From positions 1 through 24,340 of the forward strand of contig JACQEC010000050.1 of NCBI GenBank assembly GCA_016200765.1: 24,340 nt of DNA, given 5' to 3'. The notes under the pieces were generated by a model that was given only the letters and a program-made list of their open reading frames with translations, did no database searches and was not told where the DNA came from. Shown here in pieces: positions 7,573-15,211 of this stretch; within the stretch, counting starts at the first letter, position 1; every line of letters begins with the position of its first letter. Source of the DNA: Chloroflexota bacterium (GTDB lineage Bacteria > Chloroflexota > Anaerolineae > JACRMK01). The position numbers were made by a program, and so were the translations under genes.

Positions 7573-8996
7573 CCACCGCCACGGCCTGGTCGCAAATCTT
7601 GAACCCCCGCCGCGAACTGCTCATGTTATCGTCGGCGGCGATGGAAACCTGCTGGGCGTTTGCCATCTTTGAGATAGCCCTGCACGCCGGCGGCGCGGCC
7701 TCACACGGCGTGACCATCGGGTTGTATTTCTCGCTGTTGCTGTTTGCCATCTACGGGTCGCGCGCGGCGCTGAATGCGGCGCTGCCAATGGCGCGTCAGC
7801 GGTGGCTCACAGTGACGCTGGCGCTGGGGACGATTGTGCTGGCTATGCGCATCAGCATTTTCTCCAACTACGCGCCGCTCGACTTCGGCTGGCTGGGCCG
7901 CCTGCCCGGCGCGGTCGGCAACCTGTTCATCGCGGCCTCACCCGAATCCCTGCTTCTCATCATGGGGGTTTATGCGTGGTGGCGCGGCATGACGCTGGCG
8001 CAGGCCGCGCTGGACTTCGAGAGTGTGGGCTTCCGCTTCCGGCTGGGCGTTCTTCTGCTGGCGCTGATCGCGCTGATCAATACGTGGGTCGGGCGTGTTG
8101 ACTTGAGCCCGCTCCTCTTCGCTTTTTTCTTCTTCGGGTTGATGGCCGTGGCTCTCGCCCGGCAGGAAGACCTTAGCGGTGCCGGAACGAGCGTTTCCCT
8201 GCCGCTTAAAGGGCCTTGGTTGGGGATTCTGGCGGGCTCGGCTCTGCTCGTGCTGGGGGTGGGACTGGCGCTGGCGGCGCTACTGACGCCCCAGAGCGTT
8301 CGCGCCATGTTTAACCTGCTTCAGCCGCTTGAGCCCATCTTGACGGTGCTGCTCTATCTGGTGTTGGTCGTCATGTCCGTGATTGTCGAGATGATCTATA
8401 ATCTCATCAGCTACCTGCTGGTGACGTTTGGCAGCCGCAAGCAGAACCTGCCACCCCTTCAACTCGCCCCCCCGCCGCCGTTCCTTCAAGATCAGGATGC
8501 TAACCAGTTTAGCGACCTATTGGCCGCGTACTGGGATCCGATACGTATTGTCTGCGCGGTGATGTTGTTTGTAGGGGTGCTGTTACTGCTCGCATTTTCG
8601 CTTAACCGGATGCAGAGGCGGAACCGGCCCGGCGGCAACGAGACGCGCGAAAGCGTGCCGGTCGCCATCAAGTTTGACCCCCTCGGACGGCTTCGGCGGC
8701 TCTTCGCGCGCAACCCCGGCGAAGCGATGGATGACAGCATCGCCTCGATCCGGAAAATCTATGCGAACCTGACGCGGCTCGCGGCACAGCGCGGCTTCCC
8801 GCGCGGCGAGGCCGAGACGCCCTACGAGTACGTCAGCGATCTGCGCAGTGCGATACCCGCCGCGGAAAACGAAGAACGGTTGATTACCGAGGCGTATGTG
8901 CGCGTTCACTATGGCGAACACAACCCGTCGGATGAAGAAGTCGCACAGATACGGCAAGCGTGGGAACATGTCAAACACTGGAGCGAATCCAAATGA
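7569..8996 (+). CDS. polytopic membrane protein with C-terminal DUF4129 domain (TgpA-like, no transglutaminase core)
   Basis: About 475 residues. The N-terminal ~300 residues contain around eight hydrophobic helices. A further helix lies near residue 335 (VCAVMLFVGVLLLLAF). A soluble C-terminal tail follows: SIRKIYANLTRLAAQRGF, ETPYEYVSDL and ITEAYVRVHYGE, which fits DUF4129. In many bacteria the third member of a MoxR-DUF58 cluster is a TgpA-like membrane transglutaminase. Here the membrane part and the DUF4129 tail are present, but I see no transglutaminase Cys-His-Asp core between them. The start at 7569 overlaps the DUF58 stop as ATGA, and the stop overlaps the pyrG start as ATGA, so translation is probably coupled at both ends. 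Biochemical function is unknown. Confidence 0.8.
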   Translation: MTTATAWSQILNPRRELLMLSSAAMETCWAFAIFEIALHAGGAASHGVTIGLYFSLLLFAIYGSRAALNAALPMARQRWLTVTLALGTIVLAMRISIFSNYAPLDFGWLGRLPGAVGNLFIAASPESLLLIMGVYAWWRGMTLAQAALDFESVGFRFRLGVLLLALIALINTWVGRVDLSPLLFAFFFFGLMAVALARQEDLSGAGTSVSLPLKGPWLGILAGSALLVLGVGLALAALLTPQSVRAMFNLLQPLEPILTVLLYLVLVVMSVIVEMIYNLISYLLVTFGSRKQNLPPLQLAPPPPFLQDQDANQFSDLLAAYWDPIRIVCAVMLFVGVLLLLAFSLNRMQRRNRPGGNETRESVPVAIKFDPLGRLRRLFARNPGEAMDDSIASIRKIYANLTRLAAQRGFPRGEAETPYEYVSDLRSAIPAAENEERLITEAYVRVHYGEHNPSDEEVAQIRQAWEHVKHWSESK

Positions 8997-10479
8997 CCCA
9001 ATACATCTTTGTCACAGGCGGCGTCGTCTCGTCACTCGGCAAAGGGATAACCGCCGCGTCCATCGGCCGCATCCTCAAAGCGCGCGGGGTCACCGTCTCG
9101 ATTCAGAAACTCGACCCGTATATCAACGTTGACCCCGGCACCCTGAACCCCTATGAGCACGGCGAGGTGTTCGTCACCGACGACGGCGCAGAAACCGATC
9201 TCGACCTCGGCCATTACGAACGCTTCACGGGCGAGAACATGGCCAAGGTCAACAATGTCACCACCGGCCAGATTTTCCAACAGGTGATTCTGCGCGAGCG
9301 GCGCGGCGACTATCTCGGCAAGACCATTCAGACGGTGCCGCATATCACCGCCGAGATCAAGCGGCGCATCGCCGCCGTGGGCATCGAGACCAATGCTCAG
9401 GTGGTGATTGTGGAGGTCGGCGGCACCGTCGGCGACATCGAAGGACAGCCGTTCATCGAAGCGATACGTCAACTGCGCGGCGAGATTGGCCGCGACAATG
9501 CTCTCTATGTCCACGTGACGCTTCTGCCCTATCTCTCGTCATCGTCCGAATTAAAGACCAAACCGACGCAACACTCCGTGCGCGACCTGCGCGCCCTCGG
9601 CATCCAACCCGATGTGATCGTTTGCCGCTCCGACCGCGCGGTGCCGGATAATGTCAAAGATAAGATTGCGTTGTTCTGCGACGTGGAGCGGCGCGCCGTG
9701 GTGCCGCTGGTGACGGCGCAGACGATTTACGAGGTGCCGCTGATGCTGGAGACTGCCGGGTTGGGAGCGTACATCGTCGAGCGGTTACATCTCCCCCAAC
9801 AGGAGGCCGATCTGGATCAGTGGCGCGAGTTGGTTGAAGGGCTTAAACTCCGCAAGGAGAAGGTGAAGATCGCCGTTGTCGGCAAGTACGTCGAATTGCC
9901 CGATGCCTACACCAGCGTGCGCGAGGCGCTTGTCCACGCCGGGCTGTACCACGCGCGAGACCTGGACATCGAGTGGATCCAGTCTGAAGACCTTGAGCGC
10001 GACGACCCGGCCGAGCGCCTGAAATCCGCCGATGGCATCGTGGTGCCCGGCGGCTTCGGCTATCGCGGGATTGAGGGCAAGATTCAGGCCGCCCGCTACG
10101 CGCGGGAACATCGCGTGCCGTATCTCGGCCTCTGTCTCGGTCTGCAGGTCATGACGATTGAACTGGCCCGCCACGCGCTCGGCACCGACGACGTGAATTC
10201 AACCGAGTTCGACGAGCGCACCCAGCATCCGGTCATTGACCTGATGCCCGACCAGCGTAATACCGCGACTGCCTCCGTGAGGCTGGCATGGTCTTCAGCG
10301 GCCTTTCGCCCAACGGCAACCTGATTGAAATTGCCGAGCTGGCCGACCACCCGTTTATGGTCGGCAGCCAGTTCCACCCCGAACTGAAGTCGCGGCTCGA
10401 CGACCCGCATCCGCTCTTCCGAGACTTTATCCGCGCCGCAGTCAACCGCACTCACCTCTCCGACGTTTCTGGGCGATAA
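8993..10479 (+). CDS. pyrG: CTP synthase, interrupted by an internal deletion/frameshift
   Basis: CTP synthase makes CTP from UTP, ATP and glutamine. The synthetase domain is complete: YIFVTGGVVSSLGKGITAAS, KLDPYINVDPGTLNPYEHGE, TDLDLGHYERF, GGTVGDIEGQPF, LKTKPTQHSV and ICRSDRAVP-type motifs. The glutaminase domain has VPGGFGYRG and the nucleophile Cys in YLGLCLGLQV. The frame breaks at about 10256-10261, after LMPDQRN. The rest (LREAGMVFSGLSPNG, SQFHPE with catalytic His-Glu, HPLFRDFIRAA) continues in another frame to 10479. Roughly 50 residues are missing, including the conserved GGTMRLG and RHRHRYEFN stretches. PyrG is normally essential, so an assembly error or a second copy elsewhere is likely. 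The start at 8993 overlaps the upstream stop (ATGA). A GTG at 8960 in the same frame is less likely. Confidence 0.92.
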
Positions 10480-10497
10480 CCGGTTGCCCGTGACGAT

Positions 10498-10517
10498 GAG
10501 CGGTTAGCGAACCGCTC
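10498..10517. repeat. hairpin 1 downstream of pyrG
   Basis: GAGCGGTT (10498-10505), the loop AGCG, and AACCGCTC (10510-10517) form a perfect 8-bp stem. It shares the GCGGTT/AACCGC core with hairpin 3. Confidence 0.6.
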
Positions 10518-10519
10518 TC

Positions 10520-10543
10520 AACCCGCTTCAGCGGGTTTTCTCT
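10520..10543 (+). terminator. rho-independent terminator of the moxR-pyrG operon
   Basis: AACCCGC (10520-10526), the loop TTCA, and GCGGGTT (10531-10537) are followed by a T-rich run (TTTTCTCTT). It lies 41 nt after the pyrG stop, the normal place for the operon's intrinsic terminator. Confidence 0.7.
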
Positions 10544-10548
10544 TCATA

Positions 10549-10571
10549 GCAGGCGGTTTCTAACCGCCTGC
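10549..10571. repeat. hairpin 3 downstream of pyrG
   Basis: GCAGGCGGTT (10549-10558), the loop TCT, and AACCGCCTGC (10562-10571) form a perfect 10-bp stem without a T tract. It is a REP-like palindrome. Of the gene-free stretch 10480-10795, the rest holds the second direct repeat and the zur promoter; 10572-10650 shows nothing I can name. Confidence 0.6.
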
Positions 10572-10721
10572 GTAACTTAGTCGCCGTCGTGGCGCGCGGG
10601 CTGGACGGGCGCCAGCACCCGCTGAGCGTTACGCGTTCACGCCCAACCTCCTCACCTCTCCGACGTTTCTGCGCTATACCCAGTAATCCCCGCAAGTTGG
10701 ACAATTGATCGATTCATTTTC

Positions 10722-10753
10722 ATGCGTATTGTTGCACTTGCATCAATTCGCAT
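10722..10753. promoter_or_regulatory. candidate Zur operator
   Basis: A 32-bp imperfect palindrome: ATGCGTATTGTTGCAC (10722-10737) against TTGCATCAATTCGCAT (10738-10753), with 13 of 16 positions paired. It covers the -35 of the zur promoter, so a bound repressor would block RNA polymerase. The site directly precedes a Fur-family regulator and zinc importer genes. The assignment to Zur is an inference from position and symmetry. Confidence 0.55.
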
Positions 10754-10766
10754 CTGCTGCTATACT
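10738..10766 (+). promoter_or_regulatory. promoter of the zur-znuACB operon
   Basis: TTGCAT (10738-10743), a 17-bp spacer, and TATACT (10761-10766). The start point would be near 10773, giving a leader of about 23 nt before the zur ATG at 10796. Confidence 0.6.
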
Positions 10767-10795
10767 TTGCCTCATCCGACGTAAGTCTGGCACCC

Positions 10796-11284
10796 ATGAC
10801 TACCCAATCCCCAACTCTTGAACTCCTGCGCAAGCATGGCCGCCGGGTGACGCCCCAGCGAGCCATGATTCTCACCGCGATTGAAGCGCACGACGCGCAC
10901 GTGACCGCCGAGCAGATTTACGAGCGCGTGCGCGCCGCGCACCCGTATGTCAATCGCTCCACAGTCTACCGCACCCTGCAAATGCTCTGCCGCGATGGAT
11001 TGGTGACGGTTACCGATCTGGGCGCCGGGAGCGTGCAATATGAACTGCACCGCGACCAGCCGCACCACCACATGGTCTGCCAGCAGTGTGGCACGGTTGC
11101 CGAGTTGGATCACACCTTGCTAGAGCCGCTGAAGGTCGTTTTAAAGCGGCGCTACGGGTTTAAGGCCGGCATCGAGCATTTTGCTATCTTTGGCCTCTGC
11201 GCGCGCTGTCAAGGTATCGTGAAGAAGGCCAAGCGGACTCCCGCGAAGCGCGCCGCGGCCGCAGGCGCGCACCGCTCATCATGA
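10796..11284 (+). CDS. zur: Fur-family transcriptional regulator, probably zinc uptake regulator
   Basis: A 162-residue Fur-family repressor. The winged-helix DNA-binding domain includes GRRVTPQRAMILTAI and the recognition-helix region YVNRSTVYRTLQMLCRDGL. It is followed by the dimerisation and metal-binding domain with HRDQPHHHMVCQQCG and the second Cys pair CARC, a structural zinc site. The Lys/Arg/Ala-rich tail (about 20 residues) is an extension beyond the usual end. Being first in an operon with an A-1 family metal importer suggests zinc (Zur) rather than iron or manganese. The last bases overlap the next start (ATGA at 11281-11284), so translation is coupled. Autoregulation through the palindrome at 10722-10753 is likely. 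The ribosome site is weak. Confidence 0.85.
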   Translation: MTTQSPTLELLRKHGRRVTPQRAMILTAIEAHDAHVTAEQIYERVRAAHPYVNRSTVYRTLQMLCRDGLVTVTDLGAGSVQYELHRDQPHHHMVCQQCGTVAELDHTLLEPLKVVLKRRYGFKAGIEHFAIFGLCARCQGIVKKAKRTPAKRAAAAGAHRSS

Positions 11285-12282
11285 CTCGTTGGCTGTCTGT
11301 TGCGCTGTGCGCGCTCGCAATCATAATGCTTGAAGCGTGCGGCGCGGCGGAGCCGCCAGTGTCATCTTCCACGCTGAACGTCGTCAGCACCGTGGCCCCG
11401 GTTGTCAATATCGTCTTTAACATCGGCGGCCGCCGTATCCGGTTGGTCGGCATCATCCCTGAAGGCTCCGACTCCCACACGTTCGAGCCGGCGCCGAGCG
11501 ATGCGCTCCGGTTGTCGCGAGCTGACCTGCTGTTTTTCAACGGCCTCGACCTTGAAACGCCAACGCTCAAGCTGGCGCAAGCCAACCGCAAAGCGGGCGC
11601 GGAAATCATCCTGCTCGGCGAGCAGACCATCAAGCCCGACCAATACGTCTTCGACTTCAGCTTCCCGAAGGAGCAAGGGCACCCCAATCCGCACGTGTGG
11701 ATGAACCCGCTGTACGCTCTGCGCTACGCCCAACTCGTGAAAGACGCGCTGTCGCGGCGCGATGCGCCGAACGCCGCGTACTATCAGGCGAATTACGATC
11801 GCTATCAGGCGCGCATTTCCGTGTTGGACGCCGCGATCATGAAAGCGGTGCAGAGCGTGCCCGAAACACAGCGCAAACTGCTGACCTACCACGACTCGTT
11901 TGCCTATTTCGCGGCGCGCTATCCCGTTACGGTCTTGGGCGCGATTCAGCCGGCGAGCTTTTCGGAGCCGTCGGCGAAAGAAGTTGCCGCACTGATTGAG
12001 CAGGTTCGGGCGGAGAAAGTGCCGGCCATCTTCGGCTCAGAGGTCTTCCCGAGCAAGGTGTTGGAGCAAATCGGACATGAGTCGGGCGCGCGCTATGTGG
12101 ATACCCTGCGCGACGACGAACTGCCCGGCAAGCGCGGCGACCCGGTACACTCTTACATCGGCATGATGGCCGAGAACGTCAAGACGATGGTCGGCGCATT
12201 GGGCGGCGACCCCAAGCCGATGGAAGCCATTGACCCATCGAATATTCCGGGCCCGGATTCGGCTGTAGATCAGACCAAGTGA
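11281..12282 (+). CDS. znuA: zinc (or manganese) ABC transporter substrate-binding lipoprotein
   Basis: A 333-residue cluster A-I metal-binding protein. The lipoprotein signal ends in the lipobox LEAC with Cys20. Likely metal ligands are His66 (SDSHTFEP), His138 (HPNPHVWMNP), His204 (YHDSFAYF) and an acidic residue in the D274-D279 region (YVDTLRDDE). A His at the YHDSF position is typical of zinc binders, whereas manganese binders tend to have Glu there. The His-rich loop of proteobacterial ZnuA is absent. It is anchored on the outer face of the membrane and delivers metal to ZnuB/ZnuC, encoded next. The start overlaps the zur stop. Zinc is favoured by the ligands and by the neighbouring regulator but is not proven. 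Confidence 0.87.
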   Translation: MTRWLSVALCALAIIMLEACGAAEPPVSSSTLNVVSTVAPVVNIVFNIGGRRIRLVGIIPEGSDSHTFEPAPSDALRLSRADLLFFNGLDLETPTLKLAQANRKAGAEIILLGEQTIKPDQYVFDFSFPKEQGHPNPHVWMNPLYALRYAQLVKDALSRRDAPNAAYYQANYDRYQARISVLDAAIMKAVQSVPETQRKLLTYHDSFAYFAARYPVTVLGAIQPASFSEPSAKEVAALIEQVRAEKVPAIFGSEVFPSKVLEQIGHESGARYVDTLRDDELPGKRGDPVHSYIGMMAENVKTMVGALGGDPKPMEAIDPSNIPGPDSAVDQTK

Positions 12283-12311
12283 TGTCGTCGCTGGCTTGAA
12301 TTGACCCGCCT

Positions 12312-13142
12312 ATGGCTCAACCCGTTGTCCAACTGCTGAACGTCACATTCGGCTATGGCACGGTGCCTGTGGTGGAGGACATCAGCCTGCACATGCACCG
12401 CGGCCAGTTTGCCGGTTTGGTCGGGCCTAGCGGCGCGGGCAAAACGACGCTCCTGCGCCTGGTGCTCGGCTCGCTCGCCCCCACGCGCGGCTCCGTCTTT
12501 GTCGAGGGGATGGACCTGAAAGGCAGGCCGTCGCCGTGCGTGGCCTACGTGCCGCAGGTGGAGACGATTGACTGGAACTTCCCGGTGACGGTCGAGCAGG
12601 TCGTGATGATGGGGCGTATCCGCCGCATGGGGTTCGTGCCGTGGCCCAGCCGCGCAGACCGGCGCGCCGCCCAGGCTATGCTTGAGCGGCTCGACATTCT
12701 GCCGATGGCCCGGCGGCACATCCGTGACCTGTCTGGCGGCCAGCAGCAGCGGGCGTTTCTGGCGCGCGCCCTGCTCGCCCAGCCTGACCTGTTGGTGCTG
12801 GACGAGCCGACCGCCGGCGTTGATCTGAAAACCCAAGAGAACATCTTGCATCTGCTCGCCGACCTGAACCGCGATGGCGTGACGATCCTGATGACGACGC
12901 ACGACCTCAACGCGGCGGCCACCCACCTGCCGTGGGTCTTCTGCTTGAACCGCACGCTGATTGCCTGCGGCCCGCCCGACGAGGTGTTCAACGAGGCCAC
13001 GCTCAACCAGACCTATCGCGGCGACATGGTGACGTTCCGCAATGAGGGTATCCTGTTCATCGCAGAACGGCCGCACCACCACACCGTTCGCGACATCATC
13101 CCGAACCCCGTGCCCGGCGAAGACATCCAGCCGCGCAAATGA
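12312..13142 (+). CDS. znuC: zinc ABC transporter ATP-binding protein
   Basis: A 276-residue ABC ATPase. Walker A is GPSGAGKTTLLRLV (about residues 38-51). The Q-loop is YVPQVETIDW. The ABC signature is LSGGQQQRAFLARALL, Walker B is LLVLDEPTAGVD, and the switch His is in MTTHDLN. It matches the metal-importer (ZnuC/MntB-type) subfamily. The gap after znuA is 29 nt. The C-terminal HRGDMVTFRNEG-like stretch and the His-rich end (RPHHHTVRD) resemble other metal-importer ATPases. It powers zinc import through ZnuB. It is separated from znuB by a palindromic repeat. Confidence 0.9.
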   Translation: MAQPVVQLLNVTFGYGTVPVVEDISLHMHRGQFAGLVGPSGAGKTTLLRLVLGSLAPTRGSVFVEGMDLKGRPSPCVAYVPQVETIDWNFPVTVEQVVMMGRIRRMGFVPWPSRADRRAAQAMLERLDILPMARRHIRDLSGGQQQRAFLARALLAQPDLLVLDEPTAGVDLKTQENILHLLADLNRDGVTILMTTHDLNAAATHLPWVFCLNRTLIACGPPDEVFNEATLNQTYRGDMVTFRNEGILFIAERPHHHTVRDIIPNPVPGEDIQPRK

Positions 13143-13153
13143 TGACCAGGAAT

Positions 13154-13224
13154 GTAGGGGCGAAGCGGCGCGCAATGGTGAGGGATGTAAAGACGGGGAC
13201 GGTTGCGCGCGGCTTCGCCCCTAC
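13154..13224. repeat. palindromic repeat between znuC and znuB
   Basis: 22-bp inverted arms at 13154-13175 and 13203-13224 with one mismatch surround a 27-nt centre. The outer end GTAGGGGCGAAGC and its complement GCTTCGCCCCTAC match the left end of the element at 2334. It fills most of the 94-bp znuC-znuB gap and ends 12 bp before the znuB start. Confidence 0.8.
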
Positions 13225-13236
13225 GGGTGACGCCCG

Positions 13237-14124
13237 ATGATTGACTTCCTTCTTCAGCCCTTCCAATTCGAGTTTTTCCGCAACGGTCTCATGGCGGCGC
13301 TGATGGTGGGCGCGCTGTGCGGGATGATCGGCGTCTATGTCGTCCTGCGCAACATGAGCTACATCGGGCACGGCCTATCTCACGCGGCCTTTGGCGGTGC
13401 GGTGGCGGCCTACGTCATGCAGTGGAATTTTTACATCGGGGCGGGGCTGTGGGGGTTTGTCGCCGCCCTGTTGATCAACCACACGGCGCGCCGCTACCAG
13501 ATCGGCGCGGATGCCGCCATCGGCATCATCACCACCGCGTCGTTCGCCGTCGGCGTGGCCCTCATCAGCCGCGTGCGTAAGTTCAGCACTAACTTTGAGG
13601 CGGCGCTGTTCGGAAACGTGCTGGGGGTCACACAGGCCGATGTGTGGGTGATTGCCGGCGTCCTGCTGGCCAGCGCGGTGCTCGTCTTCTTCGTGTACAA
13701 ACAGTTGCTTTTTGTGACCTTCGACCGCGACGTGGCGCGCATCTACGGCGTGCGCGTCGAGTGGGTGGACACGCTCCTGTCGCTGGCGCTCGCCGCGACC
13801 ATCATCGTGTCCATGCAGACGCTCGGTGTCACCCTGATCGCCGCTGCCATCGTCATCCCGCCGATTGTCGCGCGGATGCTGACCGACAGCTTCAGCAAGA
13901 TGATGCTATTTTCCATCGTCGTCGGCGCGCTCAACGCTATTGCCGGCATGTACTTGAGCTTCCTCGTGGATGTGGCTTCCGGCGCCACCATCGTGCTCGT
14001 TGGCGCGCTGTTGTTTGTCCTGTCGCTGGTTCTCCGCTCACTCCGCCGGCGCGCCGCGAAAGGTCGCGCCGGGCCGGGCGATGTGCTCGTGCCACTTCGC
14101 TCGGGCGCCGAACTGTTCGAATAG
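13237..14124 (+). CDS. znuB: zinc ABC transporter permease
   Basis: A 295-residue ABC-3 family permease with about eight hydrophobic helices. Examples are LMVGALCGMIGVYVVLRN near residue 25, GAGLWGFVAALLI, VIAGVLLASAVLVFFVY, LGVTLIAAAIVIPPIVARML and LVGALLFVLSLVL. The motif YIGHGLSHAAFGG near residue 45 and the ARIYGVRVEWVDTLL stretch are family features. It forms the membrane channel with ZnuC. GGGTGA just after the repeat at 13154-13224 may serve as the ribosome site. It is the last gene of the operon, convergent with oppC 117 bp away. I see no clear terminator in 14125-14241. Confidence 0.88.
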   Translation: MIDFLLQPFQFEFFRNGLMAALMVGALCGMIGVYVVLRNMSYIGHGLSHAAFGGAVAAYVMQWNFYIGAGLWGFVAALLINHTARRYQIGADAAIGIITTASFAVGVALISRVRKFSTNFEAALFGNVLGVTQADVWVIAGVLLASAVLVFFVYKQLLFVTFDRDVARIYGVRVEWVDTLLSLALAATIIVSMQTLGVTLIAAAIVIPPIVARMLTDSFSKMMLFSIVVGALNAIAGMYLSFLVDVASGATIVLVGALLFVLSLVLRSLRRRAAKGRAGPGDVLVPLRSGAELFE

Positions 14125-14241
14125 CGCGCAGGATTTATGGCAAAAGGAGCTGTGGCCGCGTTCTGAAGACGTGCAGGGAGGATGTAAATTAGACGGCGAG
14201 CAGGCTGCGAAGGCCAGTTACCTACGCCGAGTTACGCGAGG

Positions 14242-15192
14242 TTAGCGGGTCTTGCGCGGGTCGAGAGCGTCCCGCATCCCGTCGCCAATGTAGTTGATCG
14301 AAATAACGGTGAGGGATACAAACAAGCCCGGAAAGAAAAGAACGTGCGGCGCGACTTCCAGGAAGTCCCGGCCGTCATTCAGCAAGCGGCCCCACGACGG
14401 CACGTCGGGCGGGAAGCCCAATCCGAGAAATGACAGCGCCGATTCGGTGATGATGGCGCCGCCGACGCCGATGGTTGCCGCCACGATGACCGGCGACAGC
14501 ACATTCGGCAAGATATGTCGCATGATGATGTTCGGCGTGCGCACGCCGACCGAGTGCGCGGCTTCCACAAACTCTTTCTGCTTCAGCGACAGAAACGAGG
14601 CGCGGACCAAGCGGGCCACCGGCATCCACGTCGTGACCGCAATGACCCCGACGATCATCAAGAAAATCCCCGTCTCAGGGCCGAAAGCCGTGCGCAAGGT
14701 GTCGCGGAACAGGTAAATGACCATCAGCAGGAACGGCAACTGGGGCAACGACAAGAACAGGTCGGTAAGCCGCATCAGTCCGGTGTCCAACTTGCCGCCG
14801 AAGTAGCCGGATAACGCGCCGACCATCATGCCGAGCGTGATCGAGCCCAAAACCGAGGCCACCCCGACCGACAGCGATATCCGCCCGCCCCACAGCACTC
14901 GCGCCAGCATGTCGCGCCCAATATCGTCGGTGCCAAAGGGATGATCCAGTTCCGGCGCCTTGGACGCATTGACGAAATCAATCCCATCTATCCGCCGCGT
15001 GTACACCAGCGGCCCGAATACGGTCACCAGGACGAGCCCGATCAGCACGAACAGACACGCCATGGCCATCCGGTGATGTTTGAACTGGCGCCAGGCGTTA
15101 CTCCACAGCGAGCGCGGCTTGCGGATGAAGTCGTCTGTGTCCAACATGCGCGGCGAGGGTAGGTTGAGCGGGGTTGCTTGGGCTTGCGACAT
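14242..15192 (-). CDS. oppC: oligopeptide-type ABC transporter permease, OppC/DppC family
   Basis: A 316-residue permease. The N-terminal cytoplasmic segment leads to a first helix (ACLFVLIGLVLVTVFGPLVY), then a long external loop with HPFGTDDIGRDMLARVLWGG, which is diagnostic of OppC/DppC. About five more helices follow. The ATPase-coupling EAA loop is EFVEAAHSVGVRTPNIIMRHILPN. The C-terminus ends NYIGDGMRDALDPRKTR, also typical. It pairs with OppB to import peptides or other solutes delivered by OppA. The gap after oppB is 19 nt. The genes for the ATPases (OppD, OppF) are not in the window, and the strand downstream is occupied by znuB, so they must be encoded elsewhere. Substrate unknown. 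Confidence 0.9.
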   Translation of the reverse strand: MSQAQATPLNLPSPRMLDTDDFIRKPRSLWSNAWRQFKHHRMAMACLFVLIGLVLVTVFGPLVYTRRIDGIDFVNASKAPELDHPFGTDDIGRDMLARVLWGGRISLSVGVASVLGSITLGMMVGALSGYFGGKLDTGLMRLTDLFLSLPQLPFLLMVIYLFRDTLRTAFGPETGIFLMIVGVIAVTTWMPVARLVRASFLSLKQKEFVEAAHSVGVRTPNIIMRHILPNVLSPVIVAATIGVGGAIITESALSFLGLGFPPDVPSWGRLLNDGRDFLEVAPHVLFFPGLFVSLTVISINYIGDGMRDALDPRKTR

Positions 15193-15211
15193 AAGCGCCT
15201 CGGTCTTGCTC

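Larger units (their letters stand above)
10451..10671. repeat. 21-bp direct repeats 200 bp apart flanking a hairpin cluster
   Basis: CTCACCTCTCCGACGTTTCT plus one more G occurs at 10451-10471 and again at 10651-10671, exactly 200 bp apart. Similarity continues imperfectly for about 14 bp on the right. The first copy encodes the last residues of pyrG. The second is non-coding. Three hairpins lie between the copies. Confidence 0.75.

Noticed and set aside
14125..14241. Possible terminator or small gene between znuB and oppC
   Set aside because: Only weak pairing and a nine-codon frame (MAKGAVAAF) are visible. Nothing can be supported.
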